Shown here: one piece after another, positions 1 through 8,561 of the stretch
Numbering within the stretch: position 1 is the first letter of the stretch
Layout: each line of letters begins with the position of its first letter
Source of the DNA: DASUPK01 sp035265665
GTDB lineage: Bacteria > Actinomycetota > Thermoleophilia > Solirubrobacterales > 70-9
Assembly (NCBI GenBank): GCA_035265665.1
Contig: DATFOK010000020.1
Location: 1-22,865, forward strand
Length of the DNA: 22,865 bases
Direction: 5' to 3'
Position numbers and translations under genes: made by a program
The notes under the pieces: model-generated
Database searches by the model: none
Seen by the model: only the letters and a program-made list of their open reading frames with translations
Told to the model about the DNA's origin: nothing

Positions 1-1482
1 GAAGTGCGCATCACCGAAGTTCCAGCCGTTGACGATGTTCGAGATCAGCTCTCCCTCGCGGACGTCGTAGCCATCAACGTCGTCCACTGCGTGAGGGAGC
101 AGGGCGTTCAGCGCGCGGCCGTGGGAGTGCATGGCCCGGAAGGCCAGGCCCCGGTTGAGAAGGTAGAGCGCCGTCTCCCGGTCGTATATGTCACCGACCT
201 GCTCCACGATGGTCCGCGCCGGCTTCTTGATGTGCGTGTCGAGCTTCTCCTCCGCCCCGCTTCCCCTGCGGAAGAGCCAGGCGCTGGTCGCCCAGTTGCC
301 CGCGTAGTAGCGCATCGACGGCAGGAAGGAGATCTTGTCCGGTCGGTTTCCTCCAATCAGCGGCAGGAGCAGACAGGGCACCGCCAGCACGGCGATCAGC
401 AGCGGGTCGTCGAGCGTCGAGAGGGACGTGTCCCCGTAGTGCCCGAAGAGGAAGAGGATCCCGAAGATCATGAACAGGTTCCACTCGAGCGGCACTGCGA
501 GCGGGAACATCGACGTGATGTTGAGGTGGAACAGGATCATCCCGACGATCGCGATCGTCCGGATCGTCGGGTTGTCCTGAAAGACGAGCAGCGCCGGCCA
601 GAGGAACTCCTGGACGGTCCCGAAGTGGGCGATCCCGGCGGCCAGCCGCGAGGGCATCATGTCCTCGGGGTAGTCGCGCCAGAGCCGCCGCTTCACCGCC
701 CGCGGGATCAAAGGGGCGTTGCTCATCATCGTCGAGACGACGAAGGGGAAGTGGCTGTTCAGCTTCGAGGACGCCGCGCCCCACCAGATGAAGAGGAAGA
801 CGAACTGCCACGCGACGACCCAGTGCTCGACCGGGAACAGCCCGACCACGAGCATCGTGGCGTAGATCTCCGGCCGAGCCCCCAGGAACGAGACCTTGTC
901 GCGCAGGCCGAGCAGGCCCAGCAACACCAGCAGCACCGCGATCCCCGCCGGAGGCAGCTTGCCGGCGGACCCCGCCTCGCCGACTCCGGAGGCGCCCAGC
1001 AGGAACAGGCCCGCCGCGATCACCCCCGCGTAGAGAGCGACGTCGAGCGGCGTGCGGGTCGTGCCGCGGGTGAACGGCACCTGCTCCGGCCACGGCGGCA
1101 GCCGCACGGTCCCCGGGCGCAGCCAGTAGAGGGCGCCCCCGATCGGCGGGGAGAAGCGGAAGCTGAGCGGCATCGAGCCGGCGCCCAGCCCCAGGATCTC
1201 CCAGAGCAGCAGCCAGACGGCCAGCTTCTCGAAGACGATCGGCTCGGTCCACCAATCGCCGAGGTCGAAGATCGACCCGAGCCCGGGCGTCAGCGAGATC
1301 ACGAAGAGCCCGGCGACGCTGAACAGAATCAGCTTGATGACGTAGACGAGGTAAACGAAAGTCGGCGAGCCGAATCCGTTCGCGCCCCAGTCCTGCACCA
1401 GCGGCTTGAGCCGGCTCAGATGCGGCTTCGCCTTCCACTCCTCCAAGTCGAACGGCGGGGGTGCAGGTTCGAGGAATCCCAT
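1..1482 (-). CDS. DUF3556 family membrane protein (partial, 3' end beyond window)
   Basis: Reading the minus strand from the ATG at 1482 gives 494 codons with no stop before the window edge, so the C-terminus is missing. The protein begins MGFLEPAPPPFDLEEW and has about ten hydrophobic segments, the first near residues 43-65 (YLVYVIKLILFSVAG). The start and the following blocks (WWTEPIVFEKLAVW, LYWLRPGTVRLPPWP, FTRGTTRTPLDVALY) match my recollection of the actinobacterial DUF3556 family, whose function is unknown. A soluble tail follows the last membrane segment from about residue 405. Codon usage is strongly GC3-biased on this strand, which supports it over the long antisense frames. No clear Shine-Dalgarno is seen; a TAGGGT hexamer lies 13 nt upstream. 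It is transcribed divergently from the GH31 gene. The family assignment is from memory; the coding call is firm. Confidence 0.82.
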   Translation of the reverse strand, partial: MGFLEPAPPPFDLEEWKAKPHLSRLKPLVQDWGANGFGSPTFVYLVYVIKLILFSVAGLFVISLTPGLGSIFDLGDWWTEPIVFEKLAVWLLLWEILGLGAGSMPLSFRFSPPIGGALYWLRPGTVRLPPWPEQVPFTRGTTRTPLDVALYAGVIAAGLFLLGASGVGEAGSAGKLPPAGIAVLLVLLGLLGLRDKVSFLGARPEIYATMLVVGLFPVEHWVVAWQFVFLFIWWGAASSKLNSHFPFVVSTMMSNAPLIPRAVKRRLWRDYPEDMMPSRLAAGIAHFGTVQEFLWPALLVFQDNPTIRTIAIVGMILFHLNITSMFPLAVPLEWNLFMIFGILFLFGHYGDTSLSTLDDPLLIAVLAVPCLLLPLIGGNRPDKISFLPSMRYYAGNWATSAWLFRRGSGAEEKLDTHIKKPARTIVEQVGDIYDRETALYLLNRGLAFRAMHSHGRALNALLPHAVDDVDGYDVREGELISNIVNGWNFGDAHF

Positions 1483-1552
1483 CGCGTTCGGCGTAACCCT
1501 ATTCGCTGTTGCGCGGGCTAGTAGGGTCCGCCCGACGCCCGGGGAGGTGACC
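1483..1552. promoter_or_regulatory. Divergent promoter region between the DUF3556 and GH31 genes
   Basis: This 70-base spacer separates two divergent starts. A TAGGGT hexamer lies on the minus strand at 1501-1496, 13 nt before the DUF3556 ATG, and an identical TAGGGT lies on the plus strand at 1522-1527, 25 nt before the GH31 TTG. Both fit the TAnnnT -10 pattern. No convincing -35 boxes are seen. The plus-strand side ends in GGGGAGGTGA (1541-1550), a strong ribosome binding site that decides the GH31 start. The promoter role is inferred from pattern and position only. Confidence 0.35.
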
Positions 1553-3823
1553 TTGGCAACGACAAGGCCGCAGATGGCACGGATCGCCGCGGTGGTGGTA
1601 GCCGTGGTCGCCGCGGTGCTGCTGCAACCGGCATCCGGTTGGAGCCAGGTGAAGATCTCGCATCAACGGGTCGTCGTGACGGCCAAGGCGGCGCGCGCGG
1701 TCATCGAGCGCCACCCGTTCAACCTTCGCATCCAGGACGGCAAGGGGCGGCGCGTGCTGCGTGAGGTCGAAGGCGCCGGAGCGGCGCCCCTGCCCACGCC
1801 GCCGACGATCGACCCGATCCCGCCGGGCATGGACAACCCGTCCGCCCCCACGCTCTATGCGCCGCTGGCATTTCTGGTCGGCTCGGAGTCGATCCGGCAA
1901 TACGACGGCGGCCTCTGGGGTGGAAACCTGATGAGCGGCGAGCGCTCCGGCGTCCAGTACTCGGCGGGCGCGGTACGACGCGCAAAGCGAGTCGGCAAGG
2001 GCGTCCGGCTCCTCCTCTCCACAAGCGATCCGAGCGGCCGGGTGCTCCGGGTCCGCGTCACCCCCGTCGGCTGTTGCGCGATCGGTGTGAGGGTCATTCC
2101 GCGGCCGAGCGCCGGCGTCGCGATGGTCGGCGACTCGTTCGCATCGACCCCCAGCGAGGCGTTCTTCGGCTTCGGGGGCCGGCACAACGCCCTCGATCAG
2201 CACGGCAACACCTTCTCGAGCTTCATCGCCGAAGAGAACCTGGACGGCCTGACCGGGATCGGCGTCGGCGGCGGCGGGACTTCGCTCTTCCCCAACGGGC
2301 CGGCCGCCGCCTATTACCCACAGCCGGAGTTCATTTCCTCGCGGCACTACGGCTTTCTGCTCGATCAGCCGCATCTCGCGCGCTTCCAGCTGGACGACCA
2401 GCAGCCGACTGCCTGGAATGTGACCTCGTCGGCGGCCCGCCTCCGCTACATCATCGCGCCGGGCGGCGCGCCGCGCGCGATCCGGACCTTGACCGCGATC
2501 ACCGGCCGTCAGCCGGTCCCGCCGCGGTGGGGCCTCGGCCCAATGCTCGACCGCCTGATCAGGAACTTCGGTGAGACCGAGGCCGACTACGAATCGAATG
2601 TGTACGCCGACCTCGACAACATCGCGCGCTACGGGCTGCCGCTGACGGCCTACCGGATCGAGGGTTGGGGCTTCCCAGGCGGCAACGACGGCTTCTTCCT
2701 CCACTCCTTCATCAGCGCCGATGACCAGGCCCGGGTGATCGCCACACTTCGAGCTCGCGGAATCCACCCCCTCGTCTACATGAGGCCGTGGATGACCCTC
2801 GACTCGGCGGCCGTCGCCAACGGCTGGGTCGCAAAGCACGCCGACGGCTCGCCGTACATGACGACGGGAACGGCCGGCCAGCGGATCGCGCTGCTCGACT
2901 TCACCAACCCGTCCGCCGTCAGCTTCTGGAAACAGGAGGTCACCAAGGCGCTCGACCTGGGCGCGGATGGGTTCATGCAGGACTTCGGCGAGGAGGTGCT
3001 CTACGGGATGCACTTCCACAACGGCGAGACCGGCGCGACGATGCACAACCGTTACCTCGTCCTCTTTGCGAAGGCGACCCGCGAGGCGATCCGCGCCTAC
3101 GAACGGAGGCATCCTCGCCGTCGCATCTGGTTCTTCACGCGCGCCGGCTACACGGGGAAACCGGGCTCGGCGGCCTACGAAAACGCGAACTTCCCGGGCG
3201 ACGAGACCACCGATTGGACGCGCTCCTCAGGCCTTGCCTCCTCGACGCCGGACATGCTGAACCGCGCGATCGGCGGCGCCTACGGGTTCGGCACCGACAT
3301 CGGGGGCTACTTCGATCTGACCACCCCTCCCACCACGAAGGAGCTCTTCCTGCGCTGGGCCGAGTGGGCCGCGCTCAGTCCGGTCTTTCGCCTCCACGGC
3401 GCTGGTCCGACCGGGACCCACACACCGTGGAGCTTCGACGAGGAGACCGTTCAGCTCTACATCCGCCTGTCGCGCCTGCACCTGAAGGCCGTTCCGCTGA
3501 TCATGCGCCTTTGGCGGAAGGCGCTCCGCACTGGCATCCCTCCGACCCGACCGCTGTGGCTCGCCTATCCGCGCGACCGGACCGCGCGCGCCCAGGATCA
3601 GGAATGGCTGCTTGGCCCCGACCTGCTCGTGGCCCCGGTGGTGGAGCAGGGAGCGACCTCGAGAAGCGTCTACTTCCCCGCCGGCTGCTGGCGGAGCCCG
3701 GTGACCGGGCAGCGCTACAAGGGCCCGCGCTCCGCGGTGGTCCCGGCCCCACTGACAGAGCTCCCTCGCTTCTTCCGCTGCGGAACGCACCCGCTGAGTC
3801 ATCGTCCCGGGCCGCGGCGTTAG
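1553..3823 (+). CDS. Secreted glycoside hydrolase family 31 (alpha-glycosidase)
   Basis: Predicted GH31 retaining alpha-glycosidase of 756 residues, probably exported. The TTG at 1553 is chosen because GGGGAGG lies 5 nt upstream; the ATG at 1574 (749 residues) is the alternative. Either start gives a signal peptide with an Arg-containing n-region, a hydrophobic stretch (AAVVVAVVAAVLL) and a small-residue region ASGWSQ. A beta-rich N-terminal domain precedes the (beta/alpha)8 barrel, entered near PPRWGLGPMLDR. The nucleophile is the Asp of MQDFGEE (about residue 477) and the acid/base the Asp of FPGDETTDW (about 550). The GFGTDIGGYF block and a C-terminal beta domain with LLGPDLLVAPVVEQG complete the GH31 pattern. 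The barrel (MHNRY, FFTRAGYTG, GLASS) resembles the YihQ-type branch, but the YihQ sulfonate-binding Trp/Arg pair is not evident, so the substrate is left open. The sulfatase gene follows 43 nt downstream. Confidence 0.9.
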   Translation: MATTRPQMARIAAVVVAVVAAVLLQPASGWSQVKISHQRVVVTAKAARAVIERHPFNLRIQDGKGRRVLREVEGAGAAPLPTPPTIDPIPPGMDNPSAPTLYAPLAFLVGSESIRQYDGGLWGGNLMSGERSGVQYSAGAVRRAKRVGKGVRLLLSTSDPSGRVLRVRVTPVGCCAIGVRVIPRPSAGVAMVGDSFASTPSEAFFGFGGRHNALDQHGNTFSSFIAEENLDGLTGIGVGGGGTSLFPNGPAAAYYPQPEFISSRHYGFLLDQPHLARFQLDDQQPTAWNVTSSAARLRYIIAPGGAPRAIRTLTAITGRQPVPPRWGLGPMLDRLIRNFGETEADYESNVYADLDNIARYGLPLTAYRIEGWGFPGGNDGFFLHSFISADDQARVIATLRARGIHPLVYMRPWMTLDSAAVANGWVAKHADGSPYMTTGTAGQRIALLDFTNPSAVSFWKQEVTKALDLGADGFMQDFGEEVLYGMHFHNGETGATMHNRYLVLFAKATREAIRAYERRHPRRRIWFFTRAGYTGKPGSAAYENANFPGDETTDWTRSSGLASSTPDMLNRAIGGAYGFGTDIGGYFDLTTPPTTKELFLRWAEWAALSPVFRLHGAGPTGTHTPWSFDEETVQLYIRLSRLHLKAVPLIMRLWRKALRTGIPPTRPLWLAYPRDRTARAQDQEWLLGPDLLVAPVVEQGATSRSVYFPAGCWRSPVTGQRYKGPRSAVVPAPLTELPRFFRCGTHPLSHRPGPRR

Positions 3824-3854
3824 AGCCGCCGCAACTTCGCCCAGGCGCCCTCGT

Positions 3855-3860
3855 TATGGT
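3855..3860 (+). promoter_or_regulatory. Candidate -10 element for a leaderless sulfatase transcript
   Basis: TATGGT lies 6 nt before the sulfatase ATG at 3867, the spacing expected if transcription starts at or next to the A of ATG. No Shine-Dalgarno is seen in the 43-nt gap after the GH31 stop. The gene could instead be read through from GH31. This is inference from pattern. Confidence 0.35.
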
Positions 3861-3866
3861 CATCTG

Positions 3867-5495
3867 ATGCCTGTTCCGCTGCGCAGGGGTGCGCTCATCC
3901 TCGCCGGGATCGCTTGCCTGGCCCTGCTCGCCCTGCTTGTGCGCGGCGAGCACTCGCGAGCGGCGAGCAGCAAGCCGAACATCATCATGTTCACGACCGA
4001 CGACCAGACGGTCAGGGATCTGGTCGCCATGCCGGAGACCCAGGCGCTCCTCGGGAGTCAGGGGGCGAATTTCCTGCATGCGTACATCTCGATGGCGCTC
4101 TGCTGCCCGTCCAGGGTCACGGTCCAGACCGGGCAGTACGCCCACAACCACCACGTCATGGGCAACACGCCGCCGCAGGGCGGCTATGACCGCTTCAACG
4201 ACAAGAACGCCCTCCCGGTCTGGCTACAGCAGGCGGGCTATCGGACGGTCCACATCGGCAAGATGCCGAACGGGTTCGGGACCGAGACGCACGAGACCTA
4301 CGTCCCGCCCGGCTGGGGCCCCTTCAACGGCGGCGCCGGGCGAGGTGAGTTCTACGGCTTCATCAAGCCGGCCTCCGCCTACTTCGGGTTCTCGATGGAC
4401 GAGAACGGCGTCCTTGCGCAGTACGGCCCCGAGGCCTACCAGACCGACGTCTACTCCGACCTCGCCGTGCAGCGGATGGAGAACCACTTCACCGCCCATC
4501 CGAACGACCCGTTGTACATGCAGGTCCAGTTCTTCGCTCCCCACGACCCTGCCGACCCGGCCCCTCGTCATTCCGGGGCGTTCTCCACCGCCTTGCTGCC
4601 GATCGATGCGCGCTTCAACGAGAAGAACGTCAAAGACAAGCCTGGCTGGATCAGGGCAATCCGCCGCTTCGGCCCGGGCCTCATCTCAAAGATCCAGAGG
4701 CGTTACCAGCGGCGCCTGGAGAGCCTGCTCTCGGTGGACGACGCGATCGAGAGGATCGTCAACGAGCTCTCCGCCAAGGGCCAGCTCGCCAACACGTATC
4801 TGATCTTCACCTCCGACAACGGCTTCATGCAGGGCCAGCACCGTCTCCATCAGGGCAAGTTCGCGCCCTATGAGTCCTCGATCCAGGTCCCGCTGCTGAT
4901 GCGCGGCCCCGGCATCCCGCCCGGCTCACAGCCGCGGGCGCTGGTCTGGAACGGGGACATCACGGCAACCATCCTGAAGATGGCCGACGCCCAGCCGGGC
5001 CTCCCGCAGGACGGCCGCTCCCTGCTGCCCTACGCCCGCGATCCCAACCTGCGGACCTACCGGCCGATCCTGATCGAGACCGGGCCGCCGGGCGCGACCA
5101 ACGAGCCCGGCACCCCGGTGAGCGCTGCGAGCGCCAATCGCGGCGTCCACTTCAGCAAGTACGTGAAGAACCTCGATCAGGACCGCACGGCTCAAATCGC
5201 CCGGGCGATCGTGGCGCCACGCTACCGCGCGATCCGGACGGGGCGATACCTGCTGGTCAAGTACTCGGACGGGAGCCGTGAGCTCTATGACCTCAAGAGG
5301 GATCCTCTCCAGCTCAAGAACAAGTACAAGGACTCCCGCTACTTCCCCCCGCGGAAGTTCCTTCTGAAGAAGCTCAAGAAGCTCGTGCTCTGCCAGGGCG
5401 AGACCTGCAGCCGCGACGTCAAGAAGCCGCCCAAGCCGCTCGCCAAGAAGAAGAAGCGCCCGGGGAAAAAGCCGGCGCCCTCACCCAGACCGTAG
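3867..5495 (+). CDS. Type I sulfatase (formylglycine-dependent), exported, Lys-rich tail
   Basis: 542-residue sulfatase of the alkaline phosphatase superfamily that would hydrolyse a sulfate ester outside the membrane. Residues 8-25 form a signal peptide or membrane anchor (ALILAGIACLALLALLV). The mature part opens with KPNIIMFTTDDQ, supplying the metal-binding Asp pair (45, 46). The C-x-P-S-R formylglycine motif is at 79-83 (CCPSR, then VTVQTGQYAHNH), with Cys79 the residue to be modified. APHDP near 224-228, SDNG (316-319) and HQGK (328-331) provide the remaining metal and sulfate contacts. A conserved C-terminal block ends in LYDLKRDPLQLKN. After it a tail of about 50 residues is rich in Lys and Pro and holds two Cys (LCQGETC), which is unusual. 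The substrate cannot be read from sequence. It follows GH31 and precedes the flavoenzyme by 11 nt. No anaerobic-type maturase or FGE gene is in the window. Confidence 0.92.
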   Translation: MPVPLRRGALILAGIACLALLALLVRGEHSRAASSKPNIIMFTTDDQTVRDLVAMPETQALLGSQGANFLHAYISMALCCPSRVTVQTGQYAHNHHVMGNTPPQGGYDRFNDKNALPVWLQQAGYRTVHIGKMPNGFGTETHETYVPPGWGPFNGGAGRGEFYGFIKPASAYFGFSMDENGVLAQYGPEAYQTDVYSDLAVQRMENHFTAHPNDPLYMQVQFFAPHDPADPAPRHSGAFSTALLPIDARFNEKNVKDKPGWIRAIRRFGPGLISKIQRRYQRRLESLLSVDDAIERIVNELSAKGQLANTYLIFTSDNGFMQGQHRLHQGKFAPYESSIQVPLLMRGPGIPPGSQPRALVWNGDITATILKMADAQPGLPQDGRSLLPYARDPNLRTYRPILIETGPPGATNEPGTPVSAASANRGVHFSKYVKNLDQDRTAQIARAIVAPRYRAIRTGRYLLVKYSDGSRELYDLKRDPLQLKNKYKDSRYFPPRKFLLKKLKKLVLCQGETCSRDVKKPPKPLAKKKKRPGKKPAPSPRP

Positions 5496-5498
5496 ATT
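5493..5498 (+). promoter_or_regulatory. Candidate -10 element for the flavoenzyme gene
   Basis: TAGATT overlaps the sulfatase TAG stop and ends 8 nt before the next ATG at 5507. This fits a leaderless-type promoter, and no Shine-Dalgarno is seen. Operon read-through from the sulfatase is equally possible. Confidence 0.25.
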
Positions 5499-5506
5499 CC
5501 TGGGAC

Positions 5507-6694
5507 ATGGCGGCATCGGAGACGCCCCCTCCTCCCTTCGGCGACTACTACCGCGAGATCTACGCCAAGGGGATGCTCGCCGGCGAGCGCCCGACGCTGC
5601 CGATGGCCTGGGCAGACCTCGAGCAGCGTGCCCGTGAGTCGCTCGACGAGCGGGCCATCGCCTACATCTTCGGCGGCGCCGGATCAGAGGACACGATGCG
5701 CTCCAACCTCGAGGCCTTCCGCCGCTGGCGGATCGTTCCCCGGGTCCTGCGGCAGGACCTCTCCGTGCGCGACCTTTCGGCGGAGCTGCTCGGTACTCGC
5801 ACGCCGGCCCCCGTCCTGCTCGCCCCGGTCGGCGTGCAGACCCTGCTCCATGACGAGGGGGAGCTCGCCACCGCCAGGGCGGCCGCGGCCGTCGGCCTGC
5901 CGCTGATCGCCAGCACGGCATCTGCGACTCCACTGGAGGAGATCGCCGAGGCCAATGGCGACGGGCCGCGCTGGTACCAGCTCTACTGGCCGAACGACGA
6001 CGAGCTAGCCGCAAGCCTGATCAGGCGGGCCGAGGCCGCGGGCTACTCCGCGATCGTCCTCACCGTCGACAACTACGTCCCGGGCTGGAAGCCGCGCGAC
6101 CTTCAGCAGGCCTATCTCCCGTTCCTCGAGGGAATCGGCATCGCCCAGTACCTCTCCGATCCGGTCTTTCGGTCGCAGCTCGAGAAGTCACCGGAGGAGG
6201 ACATCGGGGCGGCGGTCGGGCACTTCCTCGGCGTCTTCGCGAACCCCGGGCTCACCTGGGAGCGCCTGGAGTGGCTGCGCGGCACGACCTCCCTGCCGAT
6301 CGTCCTCAAGGGCATCCTTCATCCGGACGACGCACGTGAGGCACGCGAGCGCGGCGTCGACGGGATCGTCGTCTCCAACCACGGCGGCCGTCAGATCGAT
6401 GGCGCGATCGCCTCACTCGACGCACTGCCTCCGATCCTCGACGCGGTCGGCGACGGGATGGCCGTCCTGCTGGACAGCGGGATTCGCTCCGGGGCAGACG
6501 CCTTCAAGGCCCTGGCGCTGGGGGCCGACGCCGTGCTCGTCGGCCGCCCCTACCTCTGGGGGCTCGCGCTCGACGGGCAGAACGGCGTCGAAACGGTGCT
6601 GCGCTGCCTGCTCGCCGAGCTCGACCTGACCATGACGCTGAGCGGGTTCACCCGCGCGAGTGAGATCGACGACGGGGTCCTCAGGCAGTTGTAA
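5507..6694 (+). CDS. FMN-dependent alpha-hydroxy-acid oxidase, lactate 2-monooxygenase-like
   Basis: 395-residue member of the L-lactate oxidase/glycolate oxidase family, expected to oxidise an L-2-hydroxy acid with FMN. Collinear similarity to mycobacterial lactate 2-monooxygenase (lactate plus O2 to acetate, CO2 and water) is seen in the N-terminal FGDYYREIYAKGM, in WYQLYWPNDDELA (156-168), in LTVDNYVPGWKPRDL (185-199) and in the long insert after it. FMN and substrate residues include Lys268 (VLKGI), the catalytic His292 in SNHGGRQ, DSGIR (323-327) and GRPYLWG (346-352). No signal peptide, so cytoplasmic. The 3' end overlaps the convergent MEDS-HATPase gene by 14 nt, leaving no room for a terminator. 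The family is firm; monooxygenase versus plain oxidase or dehydrogenase chemistry is inferred from similarity. Confidence 0.9.
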   Translation: MAASETPPPPFGDYYREIYAKGMLAGERPTLPMAWADLEQRARESLDERAIAYIFGGAGSEDTMRSNLEAFRRWRIVPRVLRQDLSVRDLSAELLGTRTPAPVLLAPVGVQTLLHDEGELATARAAAAVGLPLIASTASATPLEEIAEANGDGPRWYQLYWPNDDELAASLIRRAEAAGYSAIVLTVDNYVPGWKPRDLQQAYLPFLEGIGIAQYLSDPVFRSQLEKSPEEDIGAAVGHFLGVFANPGLTWERLEWLRGTTSLPIVLKGILHPDDAREARERGVDGIVVSNHGGRQIDGAIASLDALPPILDAVGDGMAVLLDSGIRSGADAFKALALGADAVLVGRPYLWGLALDGQNGVETVLRCLLAELDLTMTLSGFTRASEIDDGVLRQL

Positions 6695-7664
6695 GCGGCC
6701 GGTCGCCGCTCGTCGCGGTGGCGCGCATCGTGACCGTGCAGCCGCCCGCGTTGCACACCTCCACCGCCTCGCAGAGCAGGCGGGTGAGCCACAGCCCCCT
6801 GCCACCGAGGCTGTCCGCCGGGGGCGGCAGCTGGCCCGCAAGCGCGTCCCGGATCCCGTCGCCGGCATCGGTCACATCGACGATGATCTCGCCGTCGCTG
6901 CGCCAGGCCCGCAGAGTGGTGGGCGGGCGCCCGTGGATCACCGCGTTAGTGGCGATCTCGTTGGCCGCCAGGACGATCTCTTCCGTACGCGATCCGGTCA
7001 TCCCGGCATCGAGTGCGAATGACCCGATCAAGCGCCGCACCGCCGGCAGGTCCTCGAGCTCGTACTGCAGCTCCATCGAGGGCGGTCGCCGCTGGGCCTG
7101 CACGGTCGAGTCGAGCCGCCCGCAGAAATCGAGCGGGTTCACGTACGAGTCGCTCGGGGAGCTGCGGCCGCCGCGCACGATCTCCGGATGGGTGGCGCGC
7201 GCGTGACCCAAAACCTCCTCGGGAAGCGCAGTGGCGTCATACGGGCACATGCAGGTCACCGGCAGGCTCGCGAACGCGACGTTGATCACCGCCTCGTGGC
7301 GGGCCCAGTCGCGCACTCGGGCCTCGTTCCCGACCGGCCATGGGGGCTCACCCATCAGGCGAGCCCCGCAGCCACCCGCAGACCGCTCGGATGCCCAGCT
7401 GGCGAACTTCTCGCGTGTGCGGGCGGAGGTCTCGTACCAATCCGCGACCGGGTGGATCGTCAGCCCGTCGGGCGTGCCCCCGAGAGCCGCGCGCAGGTTC
7501 TCGATGTGGCGGTCGTCCACGGCGACAAGCGTCGGCTCCTTCGTGTCCAGGCCCTCCTCCACGAACGGCAGCGCGACGTCCATGAACTCCTCATCCGAGC
7601 CATAAATCATGGCTTGATGGACAAATTCATGGCTGGGGACGGACGCTTCCCCATGCGAGTGCAT
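6681..7664 (-). CDS. MEDS sensor domain fused to HATPase_c_2 (RsbW-like) regulator
   Basis: 327-residue two-domain regulator. Residues about 14-175 look like a MEDS (DcmR-type) sensory domain: HQAMIYGSDEEFMDVALPFV, then LVAVDDRHIENLRAAL and VTCMCPYDATALPEEVL. Residues about 195-320 are a GHKL ATPase of the anti-sigma serine kinase type, with the N-box at 229-243 (EIVLAANEIATNAVI), DAGDGI (266-271) and GGRGLWL (287-293). There is no histidine phospho-acceptor domain and no membrane segment. The family usually phosphorylates an anti-sigma-factor antagonist or sequesters a sigma factor. No sigma factor or STAS partner gene lies nearby, so it would act in trans. AGAGGAA lies 5 nt before the ATG. 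It is divergent from the GH25 gene across 110 nt and convergent with the flavoenzyme gene. Confidence 0.88.
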   Translation of the reverse strand: MHSHGEASVPSHEFVHQAMIYGSDEEFMDVALPFVEEGLDTKEPTLVAVDDRHIENLRAALGGTPDGLTIHPVADWYETSARTREKFASWASERSAGGCGARLMGEPPWPVGNEARVRDWARHEAVINVAFASLPVTCMCPYDATALPEEVLGHARATHPEIVRGGRSSPSDSYVNPLDFCGRLDSTVQAQRRPPSMELQYELEDLPAVRRLIGSFALDAGMTGSRTEEIVLAANEIATNAVIHGRPPTTLRAWRSDGEIIVDVTDAGDGIRDALAGQLPPPADSLGGRGLWLTRLLCEAVEVCNAGGCTVTMRATATSGDRPLTTA

Positions 7665-7774
7665 CGTGATTCCTCTACCCGCTCCATCTCGCTTTGACGC
7701 TTGGTGATGCGCATCCCGCTTGCGCTTGGATCACTCAACCGCTCCTCCCGGCCGAAAGCCGTGTTAACCCAGCG

Positions 7775-8539
7775 ATGCCGAAGGGAAGAGGCGCCCCGCG
7801 GGTCCTGCTGATCGCGTCGCTGCTCGTGCTCGGCCTGGTTGCCGTGCCCACGCCGGCCCACGCCGGGACGAAGGCGATCGGGATCGACGTATCGCGCTTT
7901 CAGGGCGTCATCGACTGGCCCACCGTTGCGGGGTCCGGAATCAGGTTCGTTTTCGTCCAGGCGAGCCGGGGCAACGGGACGGATTGCACGGTCAGGCCGG
8001 GCCAGTGCGGGCCCGACCCGTACTTCGCGGCGAACCGGCTGGCGGCGGCGTCCGTCGGAATCCGCGTCGGCGCGTACCACCGCGCCTTCGCCAACGGCGC
8101 GACGGCCACCGACGCCCGAGCCGACGCCCTCGTCGAGGCGAACATCTTCATCGCGGCCGTGGGCTCGCTGCAGCGCGGCGAGCTGATCCCGGTGATCGAT
8201 GCGGAGACTCCATTCACCGGCATGACCTCGACCAGCCTGCGGACCTGGATCCGGGTCTTCGTCAAGCGCGTCACCAAGAAGCTCGGCCGCAAGCCGATGA
8301 TCTATACGAACGCCTCGAGCTGGTTGGCGACGGGCAACACGACCGAGTTCGCGAAGGCCAAGTACCCGCTCTGGGTCGCCGAATGGGGCGTCTCCCGCCC
8401 GACCGTGCCGGCAAACAACTGGGCGGCCCGCGGCTACTGGGTCTGGCAGTACACGAGCTCGGGCAGCGTCCCCGGGATCTCCGGGCGGGTCGACATGGAC
8501 CGCCTGGGCAAGAAGCTCGGCAAGATCATCGTCCGCTGA
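7775..8539 (+). CDS. Secreted GH25 lysozyme (muramidase)
   Basis: 254-residue exported glycoside hydrolase family 25 protein that would cleave the MurNAc-GlcNAc bond in peptidoglycan. The ATG at 7775 is preferred over the in-frame upstream start at 7694 because it places a textbook signal peptide at the N-terminus (Lys/Arg region, LLIASLLVLGLVAV core, AHA cleavage site near residue 30). The mature protein starts with the GH25 block GIDVSRFQGVIDW, giving Asp38; the catalytic pair DxE is in PVIDAETP (Asp142, Glu144). FVFVQASRG, VGAYHRAF, PLWVAEWG and YWVWQYTSSG, the last followed by VDMD, are typical. Cys71 and Cys78 could form a disulfide in an insert. No cell-wall-binding repeat follows the catalytic domain. 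It stands alone between a regulator and a hemerythrin-like gene and could serve in wall remodelling or antagonism. Confidence 0.92.
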   Translation: MPKGRGAPRVLLIASLLVLGLVAVPTPAHAGTKAIGIDVSRFQGVIDWPTVAGSGIRFVFVQASRGNGTDCTVRPGQCGPDPYFAANRLAAASVGIRVGAYHRAFANGATATDARADALVEANIFIAAVGSLQRGELIPVIDAETPFTGMTSTSLRTWIRVFVKRVTKKLGRKPMIYTNASSWLATGNTTEFAKAKYPLWVAEWGVSRPTVPANNWAARGYWVWQYTSSGSVPGISGRVDMDRLGKKLGKIIVR

Positions 8540-8561
8540 GGAGGCGGCTCTCAGGCCCAGG

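Noticed and set aside
4..1521. Long plus-strand open frame opposite the DUF3556 gene
   Set aside because: It is rich in Arg, Glu, Asp and Pro with no domain pattern, as expected from the antisense of a GC3-biased gene. The minus strand shows membrane helices and family motifs.
1553..3823. Calling the GH31 enzyme a sulfoquinovosidase (YihQ)
   Set aside because: The catalytic region resembles YihQ and a sulfatase gene is adjacent, but the sulfonate-binding Trp/Arg segment of YihQ is not seen and no sulfoquinovose pathway genes are present.
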